Below, in pieces: positions 10,473 to 19,600 of a DNA stretch of 64,000 nt. The notes beneath the pieces were generated by a model. It worked only from the letters and a program-made list of their open reading frames with translations, was not told the DNA's origin and ran no database searches. The translations under genes and the position numbers were made by a program. This DNA is from Oceanidesulfovibrio marinus (GTDB lineage Bacteria; Desulfobacterota; Desulfovibrionia; Desulfovibrionales; Desulfovibrionaceae). Position 1 is the first letter of the stretch. Each line of letters opens with the position of its first letter. The stretch spans positions 4,371,322 to 4,435,321 of the forward strand of contig NZ_CP039543.1 of NCBI RefSeq assembly GCF_013085545.1, written 5' to 3'.

Positions 10473-10757
10473 TCAGGATGCGGACTTGCTCTGCTTGAGC
10501 AGCTTTTCGAGCTTCTTGATATCGTCCTTGGTGGCGACGCCGAAGTCGTTGAGAACCTCGCGGACCGAGTCCTTCATGCTCTTTTCCCAATCATCGCGTT
10601 CCTTTTGGGCGCGCTCCTTGGCGTCCTCCATGAACTTGCGGGCTTCCTCGCGGCTGATGTCGCCTTTTTCCGTGATGTCGTTCAGGAGCTCTTCCACACG
10701 ATCCTTGGCCATGAAGGCCGCGCCAAGGCCCATGTAGAGTAGATCTTTCGGCTGCAT
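10473..10757 (-). CDS. Small helical phasin-like protein
   Basis: The 94-residue product is almost entirely charged helix (EEARKFMEDAKERAQKERDD) after a short hydrophobic start (LLYMGLGAAFMAKDRVEELL). It resembles small proteins annotated as phasin superfamily or PhaF/PhaI-related, which form coiled coils and often sit next to ABC1 kinases. The end KDDIKKLEKLLKQ is a common feature of that group. ATG 10757 has a good AAGGAGA site; an upstream in-frame extension to 10946 lacks helical character and was rejected. It lies between asmA and the ABC1 kinase gene. Confidence 0.8.
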   Translation of the reverse strand: MQPKDLLYMGLGAAFMAKDRVEELLNDITEKGDISREEARKFMEDAKERAQKERDDWEKSMKDSVREVLNDFGVATKDDIKKLEKLLKQSKSAS

Positions 10758-10830
10758 GTACGTTTCTCCTTGCAGGTAGGGTTGGTTCGAAAAAGCGTTG
10801 CCGTCGGTGATGGCGGTTGTTCCTCCGGGG

Positions 10831-13065
10831 CTACTTCTTGGACCCGCCGAAAATGGAATCCAGGGCATTGCCGATGCCCTGCTCGATGGATTGTCCCTCG
10901 CTTTTGGAGCCGCTGTCTGAGCCGCTGTCCGTGCTGCTTCCGCCACCCAGGATGCCTTCCAGCACCTTCTTGCCGGTCTCGCCCACGCCGCCCAGGGTCT
11001 CGCTGCCGGGGATGGAGCCGTTGGTCAGGGCCTGCACGGCGTCCATGGGCGCAGTGATGAGCGTTTGTACGCCCTGGGCCGAGAGCCGCACCAGCTCGAT
11101 GGGATCGACAAAGATGGAGGGGTCCTTGAGCGGGCCGCGGATGCGGATGGGCAGCACAGAGGCCGAGAGCAGATCCATGGTCGCCAGGTAGTCGATCTGC
11201 TGCGCCGGGAGGTTCACATCGCCCCGGCCCTTCACCTCGGCCATGCGCATGGCCAGGAAAAGGTCGTTGTTGGAGACCACGCCGTCCTTGATGGCAAAGG
11301 AGCCCTTGAGCTCGGTGAAGCTGGTCTGGCTGGTGGCGCTTTTCACCTGATTGAGGGCGCCGGTCTGCTCGATCTCCAGCTTCTTGGGCAGATCCGAGGC
11401 CAGGGGGAAGTCACCGTTGGTGACCAGGAAGTTGCCGCTGCCATTGAGGGTGTTGAGAATTTGCGGGCCCTCCGCGCCTGCGGCCGAGATGGTGAAGGCC
11501 GTCTTGGCGGAGCCGCGGATGGCGGCCTTGCCGCTGACGTCCGTGAGCAGTGCGCCCAGGTTGATCCCGGCAAGGGACGCGGTCAGCTTGGTGCGCGGAG
11601 CCTGCCCGGTGAGGTCGAAGGAGGCGTCGGCGTCCAGACTGCCGCTGTACAGGTCGGCGCGGATGGGATTGACGCGGTACTTGCCGCGGGAACCCTTCAC
11701 GGTAAGCGTGAGGTTGGAGAGCGTTGCGCCGCCGGCCTTGAGCTTGCCCATGGAGAGCAGGAGATCCACGTTGGGCATGGTCTTGGCATCGGCCGGTGTT
11801 GCTGCGCCGCCGCTGCTTTTCTTGGCGGTTGCGGGCGCGGCCTTTCCGGATGGCGCGGGTGTGTAACGGTCGACATCGAGTGAGTCTATCTGCAGCCGGC
11901 CAGAGAGGGACGGCGGAGCCGAGTCCTTCTGCGCCTTTGCCGAGAGCGAGCCCGTGATCTGCGAGTCGTCCAGGTGGATCTCCATGGCCGGGATGTTCAG
12001 ACCGTTAAAGGAGCTCTCAAGGCGCCAGCGCGCCGAGAGCTTGGTGAAGGCGCCGGAGTCCTTCATTGCCGGCACGCTGATGCCCAGCGCGGCAAGCACC
12101 TTGCGGGGGTTGCACTGCGAAAGGGCCAGATCGCCGGCGATACCGCCTTCCTTGCCCGGAGGCATGAAGCGGAAGTTGCCGTTGACTGAAGCGCCGTATG
12201 CACTGAACACGGCGTTGTCGAACACCACACCACGGGTCGAGGTGTCCAGGTTGATGTCGGCGGCCACTTTCAGGTCGGCCTTGCCGCCGGGCAGGGCGTT
12301 GCCCTCGCCCGTGAACTCGAACTCGAAGCCTTTGAGAAAGACCCGGCCGCTGCCGTGGTCCATGACGACCTTGCTCGATACATCATACGTGCCCGACATG
12401 TCCGGAGCCGTGGTCGTGACCTTGCCGCTCAGGGAGAAGTCCGTGCCCAGGGCGTGGTCCTGCTGGCGGATCTCGGACAGGGAAAGCTTCACGCCGCTGG
12501 TGGCCACGGAGCTGTTGGTGGCCAGGTTTACGTAGTTGATGGACGCGTCCGTGACGTCCACAGAGGCGACGTCCAGAAACAGGGGTTTGCCTTCTTCCTG
12601 CGCATCAGCAGACTCAGGTGCTTCCTGCGCTCCGGCCTGGCCTTCGGTCTGGGGCACGCCCTGCAGAAAATCCCAGTTGCGCTCGCCTTGCTCGCCCTGC
12701 ACCAGGTTCAGGGTCAGGCCATCCAGCACCACCGCGTCCACAATGAACCTGTTCTTCAGAAGCGGCAGCAGCCTGGCGCGGAACTCCATGCGCTTGACCG
12801 TGAAGAAGTTGCCGCTGCCGAAGCTGTCCGGGTTGGTCAGCCGGACATTCTCCATGGTTACGCCCAGCCAGGGGAAGAACGAGACCGAGGCATCGCCGTC
12901 GATATGCAGCTCGCGTCCGGTGTCTTCGAGCACGCGCTTGCTGAGGGACGAGGCCAGCTTGGCCGGGTCAACGGTGAGTATGGCGATAAGCAGGCCCACC
13001 ACCACGAGGACAACGAGCCCCCCTACGATGAACAGGCCGGTGCGTGTTGCTTTGGACAATGGCAT
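10831..13065 (-). CDS. AsmA family envelope protein
   Basis: The 744-residue protein has one N-terminal membrane helix (residues about 10-32, GLFIVGGLVVLVVVGLLIAI) and a long periplasmic beta-rich region. The family starts with DPAKLASSL and repeats elements such as GVTMENVRLTNPDSFG, and the C-terminal AsmA_2-like part has GSGNFLVTNGDFPL and PIRIRGPLKDPSIFVDP. AsmA-type proteins are related to bridge-like lipid transfer proteins and influence outer-membrane lipid homeostasis. Low-complexity segments (residues about 150-165 and 400-430) and a Ser/Gly-rich tail are present. GGAGA precedes ATG 13065. It heads a unit with the phasin-like and ABC1-kinase genes. Confidence 0.9.
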   Translation of the reverse strand: MPLSKATRTGLFIVGGLVVLVVVGLLIAILTVDPAKLASSLSKRVLEDTGRELHIDGDASVSFFPWLGVTMENVRLTNPDSFGSGNFFTVKRMEFRARLLPLLKNRFIVDAVVLDGLTLNLVQGEQGERNWDFLQGVPQTEGQAGAQEAPESADAQEEGKPLFLDVASVDVTDASINYVNLATNSSVATSGVKLSLSEIRQQDHALGTDFSLSGKVTTTAPDMSGTYDVSSKVVMDHGSGRVFLKGFEFEFTGEGNALPGGKADLKVAADINLDTSTRGVVFDNAVFSAYGASVNGNFRFMPPGKEGGIAGDLALSQCNPRKVLAALGISVPAMKDSGAFTKLSARWRLESSFNGLNIPAMEIHLDDSQITGSLSAKAQKDSAPPSLSGRLQIDSLDVDRYTPAPSGKAAPATAKKSSGGAATPADAKTMPNVDLLLSMGKLKAGGATLSNLTLTVKGSRGKYRVNPIRADLYSGSLDADASFDLTGQAPRTKLTASLAGINLGALLTDVSGKAAIRGSAKTAFTISAAGAEGPQILNTLNGSGNFLVTNGDFPLASDLPKKLEIEQTGALNQVKSATSQTSFTELKGSFAIKDGVVSNNDLFLAMRMAEVKGRGDVNLPAQQIDYLATMDLLSASVLPIRIRGPLKDPSIFVDPIELVRLSAQGVQTLITAPMDAVQALTNGSIPGSETLGGVGETGKKVLEGILGGGSSTDSGSDSGSKSEGQSIEQGIGNALDSIFGGSKK

Positions 13066-13231
13066 GATTGTCTCCGATCAAAACGGCGTTGTTGTTTCGG
13101 TCTGTGAACAGTTGCATTCAGAGAAAAATCCATACTCCACGAAGATAACGCAGATATGCGGCCTTGCGCAAGGGAACGTGGCAACACAGCCTCACGCATC
13201 ATTTTCCGTCGCCAGCCTCTGCCTCCGGCTG

Positions 13232-13440
13232 CCGGGCACCGGGGGGCACTGTCCCCCGGGACCCTCTGGCCGGGAAATTTAATCCCCCTGACTCGCCCCG
13301 TCCTGGGGCCCGCCGCTCCGCGATCGGTTTGCTGCGCTCACCGGCCCAATTCTCCTATCCTGGAGAACTGTGGACCCCCAGCCTGGGGTCCTGTGGACCC
13401 AGATAAGGGTCCAGGGAGCGTGAGGGCAGAGCCCTCAAAA
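13232..13440. repeat. Palindromic mosaic repeat, copy 2
   Basis: The 390-bp gap between asmA and the PilZ-like gene is mostly this element: hairpin ccggggggcactgtcccccgg, a degenerate form of the 75-bp core (ctcgccccgtcctggggcc to ctggagaactgtggaccc), then gaccccagcc-type and tgagggcagagccctca palindromes. No coding frame in the gap is convincing. Confidence 0.8.
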
Positions 13441-13455
13441 AAACAGCGCCAGGGA

Positions 13456-14133
13456 TTACGCCCTGCACAGCTGTTGCAGGATCTCGCGGACGTCGTCTTC
13501 CTCAGCCTCGAAGGCTAGGCCCACGCCGGGCAGGGTCCGTCCGTGGCCCCAGGGGATGTGGTGGACCACCCGCGCGGCCACGCGCAGATGGCTGCCGCAG
13601 CCGCAGGCGTCCGGAAAGATCACGCTGACCCGCGCACCAGGCGCGAGGGCCGTGGCTGTGACCACGAAACAGCCGTAGGGGGTGTAGTTGGCCAACACGG
13701 CGCGTTCCCCTTGCGGCGCCTGATTGCTGGTCAGGATAACGTTGTAGTTGAGCGCGATGCGCTCCATCCGGCGGATGGGCCGCGGCGTGAACGAGCGGCA
13801 TGGTCCATTCAGGAACGCCCGGAGCGCGGCGACCGGGTCGGGCTCCGGCCCCGGAACAAGGACCGCGCCGTCTTTGCGGCTGTAGCGCATGCGGATGATG
13901 GGGTATATGCCGAGCAGCTCGAAGACCCGCTGCTTGTCCGCCCCCTTGATGCGCACCACGGAGGGCAGGTCCAGCACCACGCCCTGGATGGGGGCGCCGC
14001 GCAGGACGCTGAGGATGTCCGCCTGGGCGTGGGCCACAAAGCAGTCGGCACCCAGGCTGCGGACCAGGCGGGCGTACTCGGCCATGGCGTCCTCGTCCAT
14101 GGCGACGATGAGCAGGCGGATGACGTTATTCAC
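13456..14133 (-). CDS. PilZ-like domain protein, possible c-di-GMP effector
   Basis: The 225-residue product has an N-terminal part that looks like a degenerate receiver fold (IRLLIVAMDEDAMAEYARLV, then GVVLDLPSV) without the full phosphoacceptor pocket. Residues about 115-225 resemble PilZ: an arginine patch RPIRRMERIALN followed about 30 residues later by NYTPYGCFVV, in the position of the usual (D/N)xSxxG motif, and a beta strand GVGLAFEAEEDD. The second motif deviates (NYTPYG), so c-di-GMP binding is uncertain. The apparent start is GTG 14133 without a clear ribosome-binding site. It is divergent from cobQ. Confidence 0.65.
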   Translation of the reverse strand: MNNVIRLLIVAMDEDAMAEYARLVRSLGADCFVAHAQADILSVLRGAPIQGVVLDLPSVVRIKGADKQRVFELLGIYPIIRMRYSRKDGAVLVPGPEPDPVAALRAFLNGPCRSFTPRPIRRMERIALNYNVILTSNQAPQGERAVLANYTPYGCFVVTATALAPGARVSVIFPDACGCGSHLRVAARVVHHIPWGHGRTLPGVGLAFEAEEDDVREILQQLCRA

Positions 14134-14292
14134 GTGCGTTTATTGTGGCTAACATCTTGTGATTTATGAACCTCTCTCTTTTATCTACGCCCGGCCGGCC
14201 CTTGCGTCAACCAAGCGCGTACAAAGAGTGAACGCCTTGCATCCCCAGACGGCGCTGGCTCATCAGTCCCAAAGCCGGTACAACGTCCAGCC

Positions 14293-15849
14293 ATGGATCA
14301 GAATCGTACGAACCAGGGCGGAACTCCGGCCCTCATGTTTCAGGGAACCTGCTCCAACGCCGGCAAGTCCGTGCTGGCCGCGGCGTTCTGCCGCATGCTC
14401 CGGCAGGACGGCTTTCGCGTAGCGCCGTTCAAGGCGCAGAACATGTCGCTCAACTCCTTTGTGACGGCCGATGGTCTGGAGATGGGCCGCGCCCAGGTGA
14501 CCCAGGCCCAGGCCGCCGGGCTGGAACCGGACGTGCGCATGAATCCCGTCCTGCTCAAGCCCTCGTCCGACGTGGGCTCGCAGGTGATCGTGATGGGCAA
14601 ACCCGTGGGCACCATGCGCGTGGGCGAATATGTGCGCTACAAACCCACGGCGTTTCAGGCCGCGCAGCGGGCCTATGACTCCCTGGCCGCGGAGAGCGAC
14701 GTCATCGTGCTGGAAGGGGCCGGCAGCCCGGCCGAGATCAACCTCAAGGCCCACGACATCGTGAACATGGCCATGGCCCAGTACGCCGGCGCGGCTGTGG
14801 TTCTGGTGGGGGACATCGACCGCGGCGGGGTGTTCGCCTCCCTGGTGGGCACCATGGAGCTGCTGGAGCCGGAGGAGCGCGAGCTGGTGGCCGGCTACGT
14901 GCTCAACAAGTTCCGCGGCGACGCCTCCCTGCTGACCCCGGCGTACGAGTTCATGCAGCAGCGCACCGGCCGCACCGTGCTGGGCGTTGTCCCCCATAGT
15001 GATGCCCTCGGCCTGCCCGAGGAGGACTCCGTGAGCTTCAAGAGCGGGCTGGCTCCGGCCTGCGCCCGATTTGCGGACAGGAAATGCGCGGACATCGCCA
15101 TTGCCGTGGCCGACCTGCCCCATATCTCCAACTTTACCGACGGCGACGCCCTGGCCGGCGAGCCCGACGTCTCCATCTACCGCGCCCGCACGCCGGACGA
15201 GCTGGCCGACGCCGACGTCATCCTGCTGCCCGGCTCCAAAAACACCCTGGCCGATCTGGACTGGCTCCAGGCCACCGGCATGGCAGGGGCTGTCACGGCC
15301 GCCGCCGCACGCGGCGTGGAGATCGTCGGCATCTGCGGCGGCTTCCAGATGCTCGGCGCAACCATCGCCGATCCGCACGGCCTGGAGTCCGACCGCCTCA
15401 GCGCCCGCGGGCTGGGGCTGCTGCCCGTCCATACAACCATGGGCCGGGACAAGACCCTGGTGCGGCAAAGCGCTGTTCACCTGGACACGGAAGAACCCGT
15501 GACCGGCTACGAGATCCACCACGGGGCCACCGCGCTGGAAAATGACTCGGCCTCGACGGATCACGAGAGCTCCGGCCCCGCGCACACCGCCTTCCGCACC
15601 GAGGACGGCGCCGTCCTGGGCTACGCCTCCCGCGGCGGTCGCGTCTGGGGCACCTACCTGCACGGCGTGTTCGATGCCGACGCCTTCCGCCGACGCTGGC
15701 TCGATACCCTTCGCACGCGTAAGAACCTCGCGCCTATCCGTACAATTGTAGCCCCTTACGACATCGAGCCGGCTCTGGACCGCCTCGCCGACCTTGTCCG
15801 CCAGCACGTGGACTGGCGCTCCCTGTACCACCGCATCGGCCTGCGCTGA
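14293..15849 (+). CDS. cobQ: Cobyric acid synthase CobQ
   Basis: This 518-residue glutamine amidotransferase amidates side chains b, d, e and g of adenosylcobyrinic acid a,c-diamide in B12 synthesis. The N-terminal synthetase domain has the P-loop-like GTCSNAGKS (residues about 18-26) and KAQNMSLNS. The C-terminal type 1 glutaminase domain has the nucleophile in [11 protein letters not shown] and histidines in GYEIHHG and GTYLHGVFD. It stands alone on the plus strand, with a PilZ-like gene divergent and a tRNA downstream; the other cob genes are elsewhere. The ATG at 14293 has only a weak ribosome-binding site. No B12 riboswitch is visible in its 160-bp upstream region. Confidence 0.97.
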   Translation: MDQNRTNQGGTPALMFQGTCSNAGKSVLAAAFCRMLRQDGFRVAPFKAQNMSLNSFVTADGLEMGRAQVTQAQAAGLEPDVRMNPVLLKPSSDVGSQVIVMGKPVGTMRVGEYVRYKPTAFQAAQRAYDSLAAESDVIVLEGAGSPAEINLKAHDIVNMAMAQYAGAAVVLVGDIDRGGVFASLVGTMELLEPEERELVAGYVLNKFRGDASLLTPAYEFMQQRTGRTVLGVVPHSDALGLPEEDSVSFKSGLAPACARFADRKCADIAIAVADLPHISNFTDGDALAGEPDVSIYRARTPDELADADVILLPGSKNTLADLDWLQATGMAGAVTAAAARGVEIVGICGGFQMLGATIADPHGLESDRLSARGLGLLPVHTTMGRDKTLVRQSAVHLDTEEPVTGYEIHHGATALENDSASTDHESSGPAHTAFRTEDGAVLGYASRGGRVWGTYLHGVFDADAFRRRWLDTLRTRKNLAPIRTIVAPYDIEPALDRLADLVRQHVDWRSLYHRIGLR

Positions 15850-15859
15850 GCATGTTGTT

Positions 15860-15978
15860 GCTGGGGGACTCTGTCCCCCCGTCTCCCTGCCAGGGGAACA
15901 CTGTTCCCCTGGACCCCAGAGCTGGGTCCAGGGACCATTGGTCCCTGGCGGGTGCTCGAGGGCAGAGCCCTCGAATTC
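15860..15978. repeat. Palindromic mosaic repeat, copy 3
   Basis: Directly after cobQ lie successive palindromes gggggactctgtccccc, aggggaacactgttcccct, gaccccagagctgggtcc, agggaccattggtccct and cgagggcagagccctcg. They match modules in the other copies but the 75-bp core is missing. Together they can serve as a terminator for cobQ. Confidence 0.8.
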
Positions 15979-16022
15979 TCGCGCATTGCCGGATAAAATG
16001 CGGATAAATTGGACGCTGTTTC

Positions 16023-16052
16023 TTGACACAACCACGGTGTGGACACTATAGA
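16023..16052 (+). promoter_or_regulatory. Promoter of tRNA-Ser
   Basis: TTGACA at 16023-16028 and TATAGA at 16047-16052 with an 18-bp spacer lie about 50 bp before the tRNA, a near-consensus sigma70 arrangement. Confidence 0.7.
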
Positions 16053-16102
16053 ATCTGTCTCCATTCGTCGGGAACGAGCTGTTCCGGCGTGTGGGTCATA
16101 AA

Positions 16103-16197
<95 letters not shown>

Positions 16198-16205
16198 CAA
16201 AAAAA

Positions 16206-16246
16206 CGCGGGCTATGCAAAAATGCATAGTCCGCGTCTTTGTTTTT
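16206..16246 (+). terminator. Terminator of tRNA-Ser
   Basis: Arms cgcgggctatgca and tgcatagtccgcg pair almost perfectly around aaaa and are followed by tctttgttttt. Confidence 0.9.
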
Positions 16247-16645
16247 GGATTTCCGATAAAACAGGCGACTGCTTTCGTGCGCCATTGCGTGATCCTATTC
16301 GTCCCGTTTCGGGTGATGGGGTGGTGTGTCATATGCGCCGATACAACCAAATATGTGCAACAGGTCTGGGGACAGTGGCAGAGAATAGAGGATTCAGTAT
16401 CGTTCAAAATGACATGTGAATATATATGTGCTAAGTATTTTTCCCGTTCGTAGCCGGCAGGTGTCTGCCACAGGGCATATTCGCACACAACGGCCATACG
16501 TGCGAACCCCGTGTTCGTCTGGATCAGCGTTCGTCGGATAGTTGTTTCACACAAGAGATTGCGCGGAGCGTCTGCATGGCAGGCGGTTTCAAAACCTCTC
16601 TGCGATATAGTGTTTCTTGGATGCGTCCTTTGAGGAGGAATGTGC
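16247..16645. other. Gap without a recognisable gene
   Basis: Between the tRNA terminator and the autotransporter I see no convincing gene. Composition is more AT-rich than the surroundings. The last bases hold the autotransporter ribosome-binding site (gaggagg, 16632-16638). The open frames here lack ribosome-binding sites or family resemblance. Confidence 0.6.
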
Positions 16646-19600
16646 ATGGGTTGTGCGCCGGTTGTACAGGCATTGCGCCTCGGAACAAGTTTTCTTTGTC
16701 GCATGTGTATGACGCTCGTGTTGTTGAACCTCTGCTCTGCTTCGGCACTTGCAGCGACCATAACCGTGACCAATCCGTTCGATACAGGCGCCGGCTCTTT
16801 TCGCCAAGCCCTGGTGGACGCGAGCTCGGGCGATACCATTTCATTCGCCATTGGCTACGATTCCACCATCACCGTGTCGTCCTCCCTCCTGGTCAATAAG
16901 AATGTGTCGTTGCTCAACAATTCCGGGTACTCAGTCCAGTTGGTGGATGCGACGAATGGACACGGCATTGAGGTCGTATCAAACACTGTTCTGGATATCG
17001 GCGGAGCGTCCCCGCTCACGATTGGCGCGTCGACTACAGGTGGTACATCGGCAATCGGGATATACACCCCGTCGGGCGGGTACACGGTCGACAGCCTGGG
17101 CGAGAATACCACGATCAACGCGCAGGCGGCGGCATCGAACGCGTACGGCATGTCTGTCAGTACCAGCATCGAAATAGGCACGCTCGCGGGTGCCGTGAAC
17201 GCCACGAGTACAGACTCCTACGCCTCTGGGCTGTATACGGGTTCCGGCGACATCGACATCAGCACGCTGTCCGGGGCTGTGAGCGCCACGAGCACAGGCG
17301 GCTTAAGCCAAGCCTCTGGACTGTCTTCGTCTTCAGGCGACATTAACATCGACACGCTCGCGGGTGCCGTGAACGCCACGAGTGCAGGCTACAACGTCTT
17401 TGGTCTGCATTTGAGCTCTGGCGATATCGACATCGGCACGCTGTCCGGCTCGGTAAGCGCCACGGGTACCGGTGGCATCGGCTACGCCTATGGTCTGTAT
17501 TCGAATTCAGGCAACATCGATATCGACACGCTGTCCGGGGCTGTGAGCGCCACGAGCATAAGCTCAGCCCATGGTCTGTATTCGAATTCAGGCAACATCG
17601 ATATCGACACGCTGTCCGGGGCTGTGAGCGCCGCGAGTTCCAGCGGGTACGCTTATGGGCTGTATTCGGATTCCAGCGCCATCGATATCGACACGCTGTC
17701 CGGGGCTGTGAGCGCCGCGAGTTCCAGCGGGTACGCTTATGGGCTGTATTCGGATTCCAGCGCCATCGATATCGACACGCTGTCCGGTTCGGTAAGCGCC
17801 TCGAGCGATAGCCGCCGAGCTTATGGGCTGGATGCAGGCGATGACCTGAGTATTGGTACCCTGTCCGGCACGGTGAGCGCCATGGGCAGAGACACCGCCT
17901 ATGGGCTGTATTCGAGGCACGGCGGCATCGACATCGGCACGCTGTCCGGATCAGTCAGCGCCACGAGTACAAACGGCAACGCCTTTGGGCTGAATTCGGA
18001 TGGAGGTGACATCAACATAGATACGCTGTCCGGCACGGTCAGCGCCACGGTCAGCGCCACGGGCGGATACCACGCTCTTGGGCTGTATTCGAGGCACGGC
18101 GGCATCGACATCGGCACGCTGTCCGGATCAGTCAGCGCCACGGGCAGATACAACGCCTATGGGCTGTATTCGGGTGGAGGTGACATCAACATAGATACCC
18201 TGTCCGGCACGGTCAGCGCTATGAGTACAGACTCCGACGCCTATGGACTGGAAGCAGGCAGTGACCTGAGTATTGGTACCCTGTCCGGCACGGTGAGCGC
18301 CACAAGTACCCACTGGTATGCCTATGGGCTGGAAACAGGCAATGACCTGAGTATTGGTACGCTGTCCGGATCAGTCAGCGCTACGAGTACCGACTGGTAC
18401 GCCTATGGGCTGTATTCGAGGCACGGCGACATCGACATAACCACGCTGTCCGGGGCTGTGAGCGCCACGGGCTCAGGCGACCACAGCGATGCCTATGGGC
18501 TGTATTCGGATTCCGGTGCCATCGACATCGGCACACTGTCCGGCGCGGTCAGCGCCACGGGCTCAGGCAACTACAGCGATGCCTATGGGCTGTATTCGGA
18601 TTCAGGCTCCATCGACATCGGCACACTCTCCGGCACTGTCAGCGCCAGGAGCGAAGATTACAGGGCCTTTGGCATCAAATCCTTTGGTCTCCTCAACGGC
18701 GGCGATTCAGCCACGCCCGCGAAGATCACAGGCATGGTCTCGGCAGTTGGCGGTAGCTACGCATCGGCCATAGAAGCAGACGGTGCGACGAACCTCTATG
18801 TGGCCGGCACACTGTACGCCGAGGACACCTCGGGAGGCGGCAACGCCTGGGCCGTGAAGACCGGGGGCGCGGACGACCTCCTGACCCTGGCCACAGGCGC
18901 ATCCATCACCGGCATGGTGGACCTGGGCGGCGGCGCGGACATCCTGACCCTGCTTGGCTCCGGAACCGCCACGGACCAGTTCATGAACATCGAAGATCTG
19001 GTGGTGGGCGACGGCTCCGCTCCCACGCGCTGGGAGTGGGGCGAGGGCACGGGAACCACACACTTCGACGCCGTGGACATCCTGTCCAACGCGGCGCTGC
19101 AGGTGGGAGCCGGCGCGGTTATCAACAGCCCGGTCTCGGTCCATGCCGGCGGCACCCTGGGTGGCTACGGCACCGTGGCCGGCAACGTAGTGAACTCGGG
19201 CACGGTGAGCCCTGGCGGCTCTATCGGCACCCTGACCATCAATGGCGACTACACCCAGACCGCCGGCGGCGCGCTGTTCATGGAGCTGGGCACATACACC
19301 CAGGACCAGCTCGTCGTGACCGGCGCGGCGAACCTCGACGGCGCCCTTATTCTTGTGCCCGAAGCTGGTGCGCTGTTCCGCGGCGGCACGAGCTGGACCG
19401 TGCTTACCGCGGACGGCGGTATCAACGGCGGGTTCCGTTCCACCTCCATACTTTCCAGCTCGCCGACACTCACCTTCCAGAGCACGCAAGCCGGTGGCGT
19501 CCTCAGCGTGAGCACCTATCGCTCGACGCCGTACACGGCCTTTGCCCTGGGCGAACGCACCATGGGGCTGGCCCAGTTGCTGACCTCGGCAGCGGGCGAT

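Noticed and set aside
14134-14292. A B12 riboswitch upstream of cobQ
   Set aside because: The 160-bp interval shows none of the conserved cobalamin aptamer blocks that are clear in front of metE.
17160-18650. Regular repeats considered as a CRISPR array
   Set aside because: The units are in-frame coding repeats of 81-93 bp with no constant direct repeat and unique spacer pattern, and they lie in an intact protein. No cas genes are present.
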